DNA from: Verrucomicrobiales bacterium
GTDB lineage: Bacteria > Verrucomicrobiota > Verrucomicrobiia > Verrucomicrobiales > DEV007
Assembly (NCBI GenBank): GCA_016795385.1
Contig: JAEUHI010000048.1
Location: 62,001-126,000, forward strand
DNA length: 64,000 bases
Reading direction: 5' to 3'
Position 1 is the first letter of the stretch. The number at the start of each line of letters is the position of its first letter. The position numbers and the translations under genes are program-made. The notes under the pieces are model-generated. The model worked only from the letters and a program-made list of their open reading frames with translations. It searched no databases and was not told the origin of the DNA. Below are positions 8,202 to 18,200 of the stretch, one piece after another.

Positions 8202-9905
8202 CTACTTACTGTCGGTTGGCGAGCCACTGCCTTCCCGGAGCATCTCAGGAAAGTAGCGTTCCGCCCGAAGACGATTCATGGGTGTTTTGTCTCCAAGGAC
8301 GCTCAGTGCCTCGCGCACGGCATTTTGGATCTGATTGACCTCTTCAATCCGACTTGAAAGCCGAAGAAGGTTACGAGCCCCCAGCACGATCTCCGGGTAA
8401 TGGGCGGCTTCGAACCATTGCACCCACTCTTCGGCGGTGAATTTGGCAAGTCTTCGGAGATAGGTTTGGTCACGAAGCGGCTCGTCGTTTTCGACAAAAC
8501 GGAAGAGGGTGGACGGGTCAACCTCATCGGCCTCGACGATTTTCTGTGAAGGCAGAAGTCCGTGGAGCTCGACCGGAATCCGCCCCCGCAGTGCCTCGAT
8601 CTCCTTCGCCGTAAGATTGGCGGCGTGATGCCCCAGCCACTCTCGCCAGACAGGAACGATGTCCGCGCCGAGTTTTTTCAGAACGTCAGTGATTTCGAGA
8701 ACGCCGGACCGATCCACCTGGCTTGTGTATTCTCGGACAAGCTTGTTCGCCGCCTCGATGAACTCGACGGTTGTGTCGCGGAATGTCATATGAAGAGCGC
8801 TCCAAAGACTGCGATTTGCACGATTGTAGGCCTCCACCCGACCTTGCTCAGCTCTTGCATCCGTGAAACTCGTAATCGCTTCCGGGGCAATCCATCCATT
8901 CTGAAAGAAGACAATCAGCAAGCGATCAAGAGGTTCATTCGGTTGAAAGCCCATCAGATCGGCCTTCAAGGTGAGAATCTTGAAATCCTCCGGTAGATCT
9001 TTGCTTCCAGCGAGGACATCGAGCCACGACAGGCGATCGTCCACGATCCTTTCGACGGGATAAGCCTTTCCCGCACCAAGAAAGAGGGCAGCGAGTTGAG
9101 CCGTGTGGGCGACCTCCTCCTCGACCAGGACCGAGCCGTGTTTTGCCAGATACCTCTCCGCTTCAAGCGTCAGCGACTCCGTTTTCAGCATGCTCCGAAT
9201 ATTCGCCGATCCGATCCCCTGGTGAATCTTCGCGATCTCCTCCGCCAACCGCGGATCCTTGATGAATCTCAAAGCCAGTTCCCGGGGGGAGGGCTGAAAC
9301 GCGAATTCCCCGTCGATGAACTTCTCCCGCAAGGCCTCCCATTCTCCTCGGTCGGGCTGCTGCAATTCATCTTCGTTGATCACCAAGATAACCTTCACCC
9401 GTGATTGTGTTTGCTCCACGAGGGCGGTGGCAAACCCGATGATCTCCCGGAGCTGAAGTGCCGGTCCGCGGCGGTCGATGTCGTCAATGACTAAAAGCAA
9501 CCCGAACTTGTGCGCCACCCTCCAGAGGAGAGTGAGCGTTGGCAGATCTGGGCCAAGTCCTTGCAGGAATTTTGGACCGAGGTCCGCAAATAGGTCCCTA
9601 ACCTTTGCGCCCCAACCATCCGCTCTCATTCCACGACCGGCGAACAGGTCCATCGACCCGATTGCCGCGTCAGTCAGAGTCGACATCTGATTGAGCCCGA
9701 AGACAGAGGTATAGGAGAAGAAACGGAATTTTCCTTTCAGCACTTCGTCCTTCGGGATCATCCGACCCAGGACGCTCTCCCTCAAAAAGTAGGACTTCCC
9801 GCTGCCATATTTTCCCTTCAGCACGAAGACCCCGTCGGTCTCGGATTCGAGGAACCGTCGGATGCGGGACTCTCCTTCAGTCAGGTGGCTTGAATGGCTC
9901 TCCAT
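8202..9905 (-). CDS. KAP-family-type P-loop NTPase
   Basis: 567 aa. The Walker A motif is GKYGSGKS (31-38) and Walker B is LLLVIDDIDR (136-145). The DD-ID doublet and the sensor-like region VKVILVINEDEL are typical of KAP P-loop NTPases. The large helical C-terminus has no family I recognise. No transmembrane helices of the sort often inserted in KAP proteins are obvious. It starts 32 bp after the helicase stop codon and is probably co-transcribed. ATP-dependent KAP proteins recur in defence islands; coupling to the neighbouring AlbA_2 and HD proteins is inferred. Confidence 0.85.
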   Translation of the reverse strand: MESHSSHLTEGESRIRRFLESETDGVFVLKGKYGSGKSYFLRESVLGRMIPKDEVLKGKFRFFSYTSVFGLNQMSTLTDAAIGSMDLFAGRGMRADGWGAKVRDLFADLGPKFLQGLGPDLPTLTLLWRVAHKFGLLLVIDDIDRRGPALQLREIIGFATALVEQTQSRVKVILVINEDELQQPDRGEWEALREKFIDGEFAFQPSPRELALRFIKDPRLAEEIAKIHQGIGSANIRSMLKTESLTLEAERYLAKHGSVLVEEEVAHTAQLAALFLGAGKAYPVERIVDDRLSWLDVLAGSKDLPEDFKILTLKADLMGFQPNEPLDRLLIVFFQNGWIAPEAITSFTDARAEQGRVEAYNRANRSLWSALHMTFRDTTVEFIEAANKLVREYTSQVDRSGVLEITDVLKKLGADIVPVWREWLGHHAANLTAKEIEALRGRIPVELHGLLPSQKIVEADEVDPSTLFRFVENDEPLRDQTYLRRLAKFTAEEWVQWFEAAHYPEIVLGARNLLRLSSRIEEVNQIQNAVREALSVLGDKTPMNRLRAERYFPEMLREGSGSPTDSK

Positions 9906-9937
9906 GTGGGATTCGTCTCGGCTCCACCCCTCGGATC

Positions 9938-12900
9938 CTATTTCAATTCACCCCGCAGGCGTCCTACCATCGCCACGGCGGTGAGATCGGACTTCTTCTG
10001 GCGGGTGGCGTCGGCGGATCGGCAGGCGGTATCGACCGCCGCGTGGAGCAGAAAACGGGGGGCCTCGATGTGGCCGCTATCACCCAGTTCCGGCGCCGTC
10101 ACTTCGAAGAGCAGCTTTGACTTCACGTCGTGGAGGCGTTTCAGCGGAGTGAGTTGGACGGTGAGAGTCGGTCTACGGAGAATCTGGTCGTCGACGTCCT
10201 TGACCACCGGCCAGAAGCCCTCCTCACCCGAGAGCTTTGCGCGCTGTTCGACGTAGTAGGCGGCAATGGCGGTGGCGAGCCAACGCTCGGCGGCGGCCGC
10301 CTCCTCATTGATCCGGTTGATCCGGGCGACCGAACGGATCGGGTCGAGTTCCGCATCGACGCGTCTCTTGAATTCACCCAGGTAGGTCGCCTCCTCGGCA
10401 TCCGAGATCTCCCGATCGGGTTCGATGACCAGCCCGGCGAGATCGGAGTATCCGGTGATGAGGCGCAGCGGCTTATCCGGGGAGTTGGCCACCGCGACGA
10501 GGTAGGCGATGCGTTCGGTCTCGAAATCCTCGAGCGGGACACAGAGGCGGCGGATCCCGGGCGGCAGGTCAAAACCGGCAAAGTGCCGAACGATTCCAGC
10601 GAAGGCCGGGTCGCCGTAGGAGGCAAAACGCACCGTCTCCCCGGCAGGTGTCCCTTTCTCGAAAAGTTTCCTCGAGATCGTCAGCCGGACACCGTCTCCG
10701 ATGGACTCGACCCCGGACAGGATTATATGTCGATCCACTCCCTCACCCGTGATGACGCAACCCAGATTGCGGAGATGGGAGGATTCGTAGAGGGCTTCGC
10801 CGATCTGTTCGAGCGTGACTGGAATGGGCTCCTGGGCCGCCGCCTTGGAGAGGCGCACATAAATATCGTGCATTTCCTTGGGCGGCATCTGCATGCTCGC
10901 CTCGCGCTGCTTCTGATTCTCCAGCCGGATGAGGGCTCTTGCTTCGAGGGCCTCGGGCGTCAACGTCCGGTCGGCGAGGTCGCGGAACTCTTCGGGCGTT
11001 ACCGGCAACATGGACACCTGCTGTTGCCCGACCACGCCCCCCGCGTTTGCGAGACGCCGAAGGAGACGGTCGTAGACAGCCTCTTCGGCCGATCCGGGAT
11101 AGCAGAGATTGAGCACATGGATGTCAGGGTAGCGCTGGCCGATACGGTCGATGCGGCCGATACGCTGCTCCACCTTCATCGGATTCCAGGGCAGGTCGAA
11201 ATTGATGAGCAGATCCGCCGTCTGCAGATTCAGGCCCTCGGCCGCGGCGTCGGTGCAGATCAGCACGTCGATCTCGCCCTGGATGAACTTCCGCTTCACG
11301 ATATCCCGGTCCACGTTGAGGAGGCGGTATTGGTTCCGCGGGCTGACATATTGCCCCCCGGCTCCCTGGCCCGAGTAGGTGGCAATGAGCATTTGCGGAT
11401 CGGCATTCCGGAGCCGATCGCGGATGTCGCAGACGGTGTCGAAGAAGCGGGAAAAGATCACGGTTTGCTGGACCCGCCCTGTCCGGGCTTCACGGCGCTG
11501 GCCCAGCGTTTGGAAAAGCACCTGCATCTTTGACGAAGGTCCGGAAAGGTCGGCCAGATTGCCCCGCATCTTCTTGAGATGCCTCACTTCCCACTCCAGA
11601 TCGGCCGGGGTCCGGTCTTTCAGGAACGAACGCACCACCTCTTCGTCGTCAATCTCGTCGCCATCAGATAGCAGGTCGTCCCAGTCCACCGAGGACGAGT
11701 CATCCGCGCCGGCATCGTGTTGCTCCAAGGTCGCGATGGCCCGTTTGATCCGCCGGTCGATGGTGGATCGGATCGCGAAAAGCGAAGAGGCAAAGCGGAG
11801 CCTCAGAAAGCTCAGGTAGAAGCCCATCGCGGTCCGCTTTGACTTGTCGGTCGAATGGCGCTCGATCTGTTGGCGAAGCTGGTTGCAATAGACTTCGAGC
11901 TCGTCGTAGGCCCGTTGCTCCTGCTCGGTAAAAGCGATCGCCGGTATTGGGAGGATATGCCTTGCCGCCAGTTTCTCGGAAAGCTGCCCTTTTTCCTTGT
12001 AGACTTCCAGCAACGACCGGGTGTGGCGGAGCATCACCCGCGAAAGCGGCGCCGCCGCGAAGATGAAGCGCCGGATGTCGCGCCGTGCCGTCCCTTTCGG
12101 CACGTGGCCGCCTTCGAGCCAGCGTTTCACGTCTTGCTTGATCCGGGCATCCACCACCGTCTGGTGCAGATAGGTCCAGAGAATCGGATCGGTGTATTCA
12201 AGAGAGCGGATCGCGGCCCGGAGGAAATCCCACTCCGCTGGCGTCGGATCCACGTCGCGAACCAGCTTGCCGAGCGCCTCGTAGAAGGCGTGGGTCAGCG
12301 TGGGATCGTGTTGGAAGGCTCCGACCCGGCCGATCACGGCGATCAGGTCGGACACTTCGATCGGATCGAGTTGCATCGGCGTCGCCGACGCCAGCCAGAG
12401 ACTGCGGCACTGGGGGCGCACCGATTCGGCGATGGTTTGGAGAAGACGGTTGGGGCGCGGCTGGAATCGGGCGTTCTGATCCGGCTTGAGATTGCCACGC
12501 CGGGCGTAGTGCGCCTCATCGACCAGAGCCACGTCGAAACGACCGGCCGCCTTCAATTCCTTGCGGCGCTCGTCCCGCGCCATCAGAGCGGTGGAGACGA
12601 TGATCAGATCTTCGCCGTAGACGGTTTTGGACCAGCGGGTCTCGGCTCGGGGATGGATGGCTTCGTATTTTGCCGAGGTCGCGAGCCAGAAGGGCATCAG
12701 GAACTTGTTCGCCATCTCCCGCTGCCACTGGCTCGCGACCGAGGCGGGCGAGGCGATGAGGATGCGCTTGGCCAGACCCGAGAGATACAGACCCCGCAGG
12801 GCGAGGCCTGACTCGATCGTCTTGCCCAGTCCGACCTCGTCGCAGAGCATCCAGTTGTAGGGCCACGATCCGATGAGGCGGCGGGCGACGACCTCCTGGT

Positions 12901-13801
12901 GGGGCCAGGGAGCGACCGGCGCCGTGGTCATCCCCACATAGCGTCCGCCGGGCATTTTGGGGGCGTCGCCGATGACGGCCCAGCGGAGGCGCTCCATCGC
13001 ATCCGGCGGCGGGATTTCCGGCGGTACCGCGGTGGTGCCGTCGATCTCCAGGGGGATTTTCACGTTCTCGCCCAGCTTCAGGAGTCTGGCTTTGAGGGCG
13101 GATGGCAGGGTCATCACCCGCAGGGCGGGGCTTTCATCGTTCCAGACTCGTTCGAAGTTCGCCCGACCTTTCTCCACCGTTTCGGCGTGTTTCTCGCTCC
13201 ACCACGCGCAGCTCACCGAGAGGTTCTCGGCGTTCTTGGCGAGGGCGGTCCGGCTTTCGTTGAGGGAGCCTTCGATCTGCAAGGCGTTGCCTTCGGCGTC
13301 GTAGAAGAGCGCCCACTTCTCGTGGACATAGCCGTCCTGGGTGGAGTCGGCGGCGATGGGCTCGCCCGATTCGCTGTGCACCCGGAAGGCCACCTTCACT
13401 TCGAGCTGCCCTCGCTGGAGCATCCAGCCGAGCAGTTTCACCCCACGGCTCACCTCTTCGGGCCACTGGGATTCGTCGCCCAGCTCGGCTCCCAGTGCCT
13501 CGGCTGCCTTTTTCTCGGCATCAGCGCCGCCATGGAGGATCACGACGACATCGGCCGGATCAAGATCGCAGCCGACCACGAGGCGCATTTTGCCCTCGTT
13601 CTCCGTGAAGGCGGAAAAGCCCTGCGAGGCCGCGGCCAGGGAGGACGAGCGAAAGTAGCCGGCGACGCGGTCGTAACGGACCGAGCGCTTCAGCACCGGG
13701 ATGTAGAAGTGGTGCAGGATGTCCACCGGGAGTCCCGCGGCGGTGACGTCCGAGGTCTTGTAGGAGACTTCCCACTCCGGGGGATCTTTGAGGGAGGTCA
13801 T
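9938..13801 (-). CDS. PLD-like nuclease domain fused to SNF2-type helicase
   Basis: 1,287 aa from the ATG at 13801, which overlaps the preceding stop as ATGA. The N-terminal ~200 residues are a phospholipase-D-like domain with an HEK motif (160-162) and EGSLNES (177-183). It is followed by an SF2/SNF2 helicase: motif I DEVGLGKT (321-328), SPASVASQWQ (Ia), motif II DEAH (428-431) and LASATPMQL (III). The C-lobe carries CTDAAAEGLNLQ and the motif VI stretch QRIGRIDRIGQ. PLD and SNF2 modules are separate genes (drmC, drmD) in DISARM; here they are one polypeptide. Expected role: ATP-driven DNA translocation plus possible nuclease activity in phage restriction. Confidence 0.92.
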   Translation of the reverse strand: MTSLKDPPEWEVSYKTSDVTAAGLPVDILHHFYIPVLKRSVRYDRVAGYFRSSSLAAASQGFSAFTENEGKMRLVVGCDLDPADVVVILHGGADAEKKAAEALGAELGDESQWPEEVSRGVKLLGWMLQRGQLEVKVAFRVHSESGEPIAADSTQDGYVHEKWALFYDAEGNALQIEGSLNESRTALAKNAENLSVSCAWWSEKHAETVEKGRANFERVWNDESPALRVMTLPSALKARLLKLGENVKIPLEIDGTTAVPPEIPPPDAMERLRWAVIGDAPKMPGGRYVGMTTAPVAPWPHQEVVARRLIGSWPYNWMLCDEVGLGKTIESGLALRGLYLSGLAKRILIASPASVASQWQREMANKFLMPFWLATSAKYEAIHPRAETRWSKTVYGEDLIIVSTALMARDERRKELKAAGRFDVALVDEAHYARRGNLKPDQNARFQPRPNRLLQTIAESVRPQCRSLWLASATPMQLDPIEVSDLIAVIGRVGAFQHDPTLTHAFYEALGKLVRDVDPTPAEWDFLRAAIRSLEYTDPILWTYLHQTVVDARIKQDVKRWLEGGHVPKGTARRDIRRFIFAAAPLSRVMLRHTRSLLEVYKEKGQLSEKLAARHILPIPAIAFTEQEQRAYDELEVYCNQLRQQIERHSTDKSKRTAMGFYLSFLRLRFASSLFAIRSTIDRRIKRAIATLEQHDAGADDSSSVDWDDLLSDGDEIDDEEVVRSFLKDRTPADLEWEVRHLKKMRGNLADLSGPSSKMQVLFQTLGQRREARTGRVQQTVIFSRFFDTVCDIRDRLRNADPQMLIATYSGQGAGGQYVSPRNQYRLLNVDRDIVKRKFIQGEIDVLICTDAAAEGLNLQTADLLINFDLPWNPMKVEQRIGRIDRIGQRYPDIHVLNLCYPGSAEEAVYDRLLRRLANAGGVVGQQQVSMLPVTPEEFRDLADRTLTPEALEARALIRLENQKQREASMQMPPKEMHDIYVRLSKAAAQEPIPVTLEQIGEALYESSHLRNLGCVITGEGVDRHIILSGVESIGDGVRLTISRKLFEKGTPAGETVRFASYGDPAFAGIVRHFAGFDLPPGIRRLCVPLEDFETERIAYLVAVANSPDKPLRLITGYSDLAGLVIEPDREISDAEEATYLGEFKRRVDAELDPIRSVARINRINEEAAAAERWLATAIAAYYVEQRAKLSGEEGFWPVVKDVDDQILRRPTLTVQLTPLKRLHDVKSKLLFEVTAPELGDSGHIEAPRFLLHAAVDTACRSADATRQKKSDLTAVAMVGRLRGELK

Positions 13802-14403
13802 GGCTTCAGGATGAAACTTCCGGCGATGGTCTCGAGGTCCTGGCTCTGTCCGACCGCGCGGATTGACGAGCCCTTGGCAAGATGTTCGGTGAATATGACA
13901 AGGCAATAGCGCCGTTCCACTTGGGCGGACGGATAGCGGATCGCCTCGAAGCGTTCCGATTCGTACACTGCGTTTCCGAGCGCCCATGTCGGCGGCATGA
14001 CTCCGGTTAGATCCAAGACGCCGCGCCAGGGTCCCCTGAGCTCCTCCAGGGAGGTCGCCACTTGGCGGCGGACCCTGGGGTCGCCAAGATCGAGAACCGC
14101 CTGCAACGTTACTTCGAGATGCAGTTGAATCCGGGTCGCTCCGCGCGTCGGTCGCACGGCGGAGATTCCCTTCCCGGCGAATTCAGCCTCAGCCAGATCA
14201 GCGCCTTCGGCACCGTAAATCGCCTTGGGTCCATTGATCGGTGTGTAGCGTTGGCCGTAAAGCCGGGGACCTTCGTCGAATAGGAGGCGGGGAGTCGATG
14301 TCGCAGAGTATGCGTCGAAATCGACAAGTCGGGTGACCACACCCGAATAGGCGACGCGCGAGAGCGAGCCGAGGCAGGATCTCAGCGTCACTTCCGTATG
14401 CAT
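13798..14403 (-). CDS. RES-domain toxin
   Basis: 201 aa from the ATG at 14403, which overlaps the antitoxin stop codon by one base (TGATG). RES-domain signature residues are present: GQRYTPINGPKAIYG (Arg52 and Tyr63) followed by the acidic AEAEF segment, with DLTGVMPPTWALG further on. RES toxins of the Xre/RES type II systems (ParT, MbcT) consume NAD or ADP-ribosylate targets. Pairing with an Xre/DUF2384 antitoxin encoded immediately upstream supports the call. It is unusual in sitting inside a restriction/helicase cluster; its stop overlaps the helicase start (ATGA). Confidence 0.85.
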   Translation of the reverse strand: MHTEVTLRSCLGSLSRVAYSGVVTRLVDFDAYSATSTPRLLFDEGPRLYGQRYTPINGPKAIYGAEGADLAEAEFAGKGISAVRPTRGATRIQLHLEVTLQAVLDLGDPRVRRQVATSLEELRGPWRGVLDLTGVMPPTWALGNAVYESERFEAIRYPSAQVERRYCLVIFTEHLAKGSSIRAVGQSQDLETIAGSFILKP

Positions 14404-15230
14404 CAAGAAGGATGTCCAGTCAGAGCCGAATCAACGAGTCCGGCGATCACCGCCGGATGCCCTTCTCGGATCATCTCCATCGGCGTCATGTGTTGTCCGT
14501 CCTTCTTTGGCAGGTCGCGCGAAGGAGTGTTGAGCCACTGACGGAACAGGGTTGGGTCGTCGCCGACCATTAACATGCCCCGGGTGATCTCCTCGAAAGG
14601 GTAGAGAGCCTTTTGGATGCCCGCGGAGTCGGGAGTCTTCGAGAGCGCTTGCCGAGACACTCCGACGACGCGGGCCAGTTCGGCCGGTTTCAAACCGAAG
14701 AACTGCGCCACCTTTTTGGCGTCGAGCCGTCCCGAGACCTCGTTCCGGATGCACCGGCTGACGCGGAGGTAGGGCGGGTGGGCGCGTTCCTCGGCGCGAG
14801 GGTCCTCTTCGGCGATGGACTTGAGCCACTTCTTGATGCCTTGAAGCAATTCCTCGGAATGATTGGTTTCTTCTCCTTCGATGAAGATCCGCAAACGTCC
14901 GAGAGGGTGGACTCTCGCGCACCGGGATTGAAACTCGGGATCGTTGAACACCCCGGGCGTGGTGACAACCATGGCACTGCGGATCGTGCCGACTTCAGCA
15001 GCTTTGACTACCTGTGAAAAAGGCGACTCGCGATCTTCAAGATGGACGATGACAAGGCCTCCCCTTTTCGCCCAGGCCTTTTGCCTGATTTGGGGCGCTC
15101 GGATTCGAAGATTGATGGTCTCCCCTTCTTCGTCGATCACTCCCCGCTCGATCTTCTCCTCATTTCTTTTGAGGAAGGGCAGCAACCGGTTGCGGCTGTC
15201 GTAAACATCCAAATCCAGCGTCTTGCTCAT
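14403..15230 (-). CDS. Xre/MbcA/ParS-type (DUF2384) antitoxin with an extra N-terminal domain
   Basis: 275 aa from the ATG at 15230. The C-terminal ~110 residues are the Xre-like antitoxin: SGRLDAKKVAQFFGLKPAEL, the helix GVSRQALSKTPDS, and a DUF2384-type tail with DDPTLFRQWLNTPSRDL and the VIAGLVDSAL end. The N-terminal ~150 residues (from TLDLDVYDSRNRLLPFLKRN) are an additional alpha/beta domain I do not recognise. Plain Xre antitoxins of this class are about 120-160 aa, so this is a fusion. Two 22-bp direct repeats lie just upstream and are the likely autoregulatory operator. Confidence 0.82.
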   Translation of the reverse strand: MSKTLDLDVYDSRNRLLPFLKRNEEKIERGVIDEEGETINLRIRAPQIRQKAWAKRGGLVIVHLEDRESPFSQVVKAAEVGTIRSAMVVTTPGVFNDPEFQSRCARVHPLGRLRIFIEGEETNHSEELLQGIKKWLKSIAEEDPRAEERAHPPYLRVSRCIRNEVSGRLDAKKVAQFFGLKPAELARVVGVSRQALSKTPDSAGIQKALYPFEEITRGMLMVGDDPTLFRQWLNTPSRDLPKKDGQHMTPMEMIREGHPAVIAGLVDSALTGHPS

Positions 15231-15245
15231 GCCCTAAACCTCTTT

Positions 15246-15289
15246 CCTTTGCAACCGTTTGTCAACCTAAGTGCAACTTAAAGTCAACC
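15246..15289 (-). promoter_or_regulatory. Two 22-bp direct repeats: probable antitoxin operator/promoter
   Basis: On the minus strand the 22-bp unit GGTTGAC-N5-GTTGCA-N4 occurs twice back to back (15289-15268 and 15267-15246). It begins 15 bp upstream of the Xre antitoxin start. Identical bases at fixed 22-bp spacing (two helical turns) fit cooperative binding of the Xre protein. TTGAC in the repeat could double as a -35 element. The repeats are seen; the function is inferred. Confidence 0.65.
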
Positions 15290-15293
15290 AAGT

Positions 15294-18200
15294 CTAATTC
15301 CCGCCAGCACCCAACCCAAAGCTCAGTGCCCGGGCCTCTTTCTCCAGTTTCGGGTCGCCGATCTCGGTTTCCCAGACTTTGACGAGGTCGCGGAGCTTGG
15401 CTTCGCGGCCGCCGCCGTGGGTGTCGAGGTAGGAGCGGGCGACCACTTCGCCGCCCTCGCGGTAGGCGCGGATGAGACCGTGAAGGAGATCCCACTCGGT
15501 CTGGGGATGGTCGAGCCGCTTCGGGTGGCGTTCCTCGGGCCGGGCGAGGCGGAGCTTGGAGCCGGATCGCAGCAGCGGGGCGTGGTAGCCGGCATCCTCG
15601 CTGCCGGCGGTGCGGCGGCCACGACCGCTGGCCTCGTCGGCTATGCCGACAAAGGCGCCGTCGGCCTGGTAGCCGCCCCCCTTGCCGGTCAGGGCGATGT
15701 TGAGCGACTTGCTCAAGTTGAGGGCTTCGTCGTAGGGGAAGCTGGCGTGGCCGAAGATGCCGAAGAGCGTCAGGCTCATCGCCGCCTCGGGCGAGAGGTC
15801 GGCGACGGAGAGCCGCCCCTGGGTGATGCGGGTGATCTGGTGCTCGGCGACGACACGGCTGGCCTCGTTCATCGCCCGGATCGGGGTGACCGGTTCGTCG
15901 CCGTCGAGCACGGGCCAGTTCTCGGAGAGCACGCGCAGGGCGCGGCCGTAGGAGGCGACCATCTCGTCAACGGGATTCAGGCGCAGGGCGGCGAAGTCCT
16001 TCAGCCCCTCGCGCACCGACTCGCGGATCGCCTTGCCCACGCCAGTGCCGCCGATACCGGTCCAGGTCGCGGGCGCACGGTCCGCGTCCACGAGGCGCTT
16101 GCGGCAGGCGATGAATATGGAGCTGGCGGCGGCGGCCATGTCCATTTGGTGCTGGGAATTCGCGAACTCGGAATCGACCGGGAAAGACGCCGTAATGTTC
16201 CAATCGCTTTCTATCAAAGCCTGGGTCAGTGTTTCCCACGCATCCTGAGATTTGTGAGTGAACATCAGAGTCAAAATTCCATCTCTTTTAAGAACGCGAT
16301 GGCATTCGGAAAAGATGGCGGTCATCAGCCGCTCATATTCCGCCTTCGCCTTCTTCGCGCTTCCGTCTCGGACCGGATTCGCGACAGCCTCGTCGGTCTT
16401 GTTGGACAGCCGGCGACTGAATACGTCGGGGTAAAGATCGCGGAGAGTCCGCCGCTGCCAAACATAGAAGAAGTCAGACAGTTCCGCATACTGGACGTTG
16501 TTGTAGTAGGGCGGATCCATGCAGACCACGTCAACGGAGTCTGATTCGACGCGCTCCATATGGGTGGCTGATCCATTTACGATGGTGGGTAGATCCGATT
16601 TCCGCTTGTAGATGGGTTCGGCAAGCTCCGCGATTCCACCAAACGCATCGAGAATCTGTGAGAGTCCCCACGCCGAACCGGAATTGGGTCCCGTGAAGAT
16701 CATCTCGCCGAAAGTCCACTTTAGGGAGAAATCGTGGCGTCCAAAGGTGCCCGAAATCTGCCCGCGCTGGGCGATCCAGCGTGTCTGCCGGCTGTTATAA
16801 TCAATCCCCTTATCGATCGCGAACTGCAAGTAGGTCACCACCGCCCGGCCTCGCTCATGTCCGAGCTCGGCGAGAATCCGGGGTTTCAGCTCATTCAACG
16901 TCTCGATCAGCGTCACGTGTCCGAGCAGCTGACGCGGTGTGAAGAGATCGCACCAGCTTTCCATTCCATACCGGAGAGGCTCCCTAGTCTTGTCCCCGTC
17001 CGGCATCTTTTCCGTCGGGATCAACCCCTGCGCCTCCCACGCGTCCCAATTCTCGGCCAAGCGCGCTTCGGCGCGTTTCAGGGCGTCGCGGTCGCGATCG
17101 TTGGGGGCGCGAAAGAAGCGGACCTTGCGGGTCTTGATCTCGCCCTTGCGCTCGCCGGTGGCGTAGCGGACGGGCTGGCCGTCTTTGTCGAGGACGGGCT
17201 CGAAGCGGACGGCGGCGACGGTGTAGAGGGTGTCCCACCACTTCCCGTGTGGGCTCTCGCCGCGGGCCTGGGCCTTGATCTCGTCGCCGTCGATGGCTTG
17301 ACGGCAATGGACGCACTGCCCGACGCCGCGGGTGACGGTGCTGAACTCGGGGTCCTCGCCGTTCGGTCCCTTGCTCTTGATCGCTCGATAGGTCTCGAAG
17401 CGCACCGTGCGGTCCGCCTGCGGAATCACCTTCACGCCCCACTGATCGCCCGCCTCCTTCGAAAGCCAGGTCGTGTTCAAAAGCGGAGCCTGCCCGCCAC
17501 AGTGGGGACAGGTGACGGTGCGGGTGTAGAGCAGCCCGGTGTGATCGTATTCGGGAACGTCGAACTGGGCCACAACTTCGGGGCATTTCTTGCAGTGCTC
17601 GCGGAGTTGCCGGCGCTCTTCCTCCGGCAACTCCGAAAAGGGAGCAAATCCCTCCATCTTTTTCTCCATCCGCCCGAGCATCTCCTCGCCCCATTTTTGA
17701 ATATCAGTGGCCAATCCCGGACCGAAACGAGCCGGATAGTCGAGCGTCGCGTGCAGGATCACGGTCGCAACGGGATTCAGCTCGTTCGCGATGACGCGGT
17801 GACCGAGACGCATCGCCTCGAACGGGATCGAACCACCACCCGAAGTCGGATCGAGCACGACCTTTGGTGGGGAGGCTGGATGGGGATGCCGCAGATAGGC
17901 ACGGGCATATCCGTAGAGGTCCTCGGGATCCCAGCGGATCGCACTGCCAAGGGCATCCACCACCATTGGATCGCTCGCAAAGGTGATGCGCTCGTTGACG
18001 TGGGCGGGATCGGCCATGCGAAGCTTCACGGGCAGCAAGGCACCGACGGAGAGGTCGGACATCTTTACGGGCGCGTTCTCCCGCTCCCACCGTTCGAGAA
18101 TCGGATGATTCCGCAGTCCTGCCTGGCTTTCGCGGAGCTTCGCAATCGTGCGGAGATTCTCAGCGCGCCGCTCAATCTCTTTTTCAAAGGCGCGGACCAC

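Noticed and set aside
13801..13987. Extended N-terminus of the PLD-SNF2 helicase (62 extra residues)
   Set aside because: The extension lies antisense-free but inside the RES gene in another frame, and is Arg/Pro/Gly-rich; the ATG at 13801 overlapping the RES stop is the natural start.
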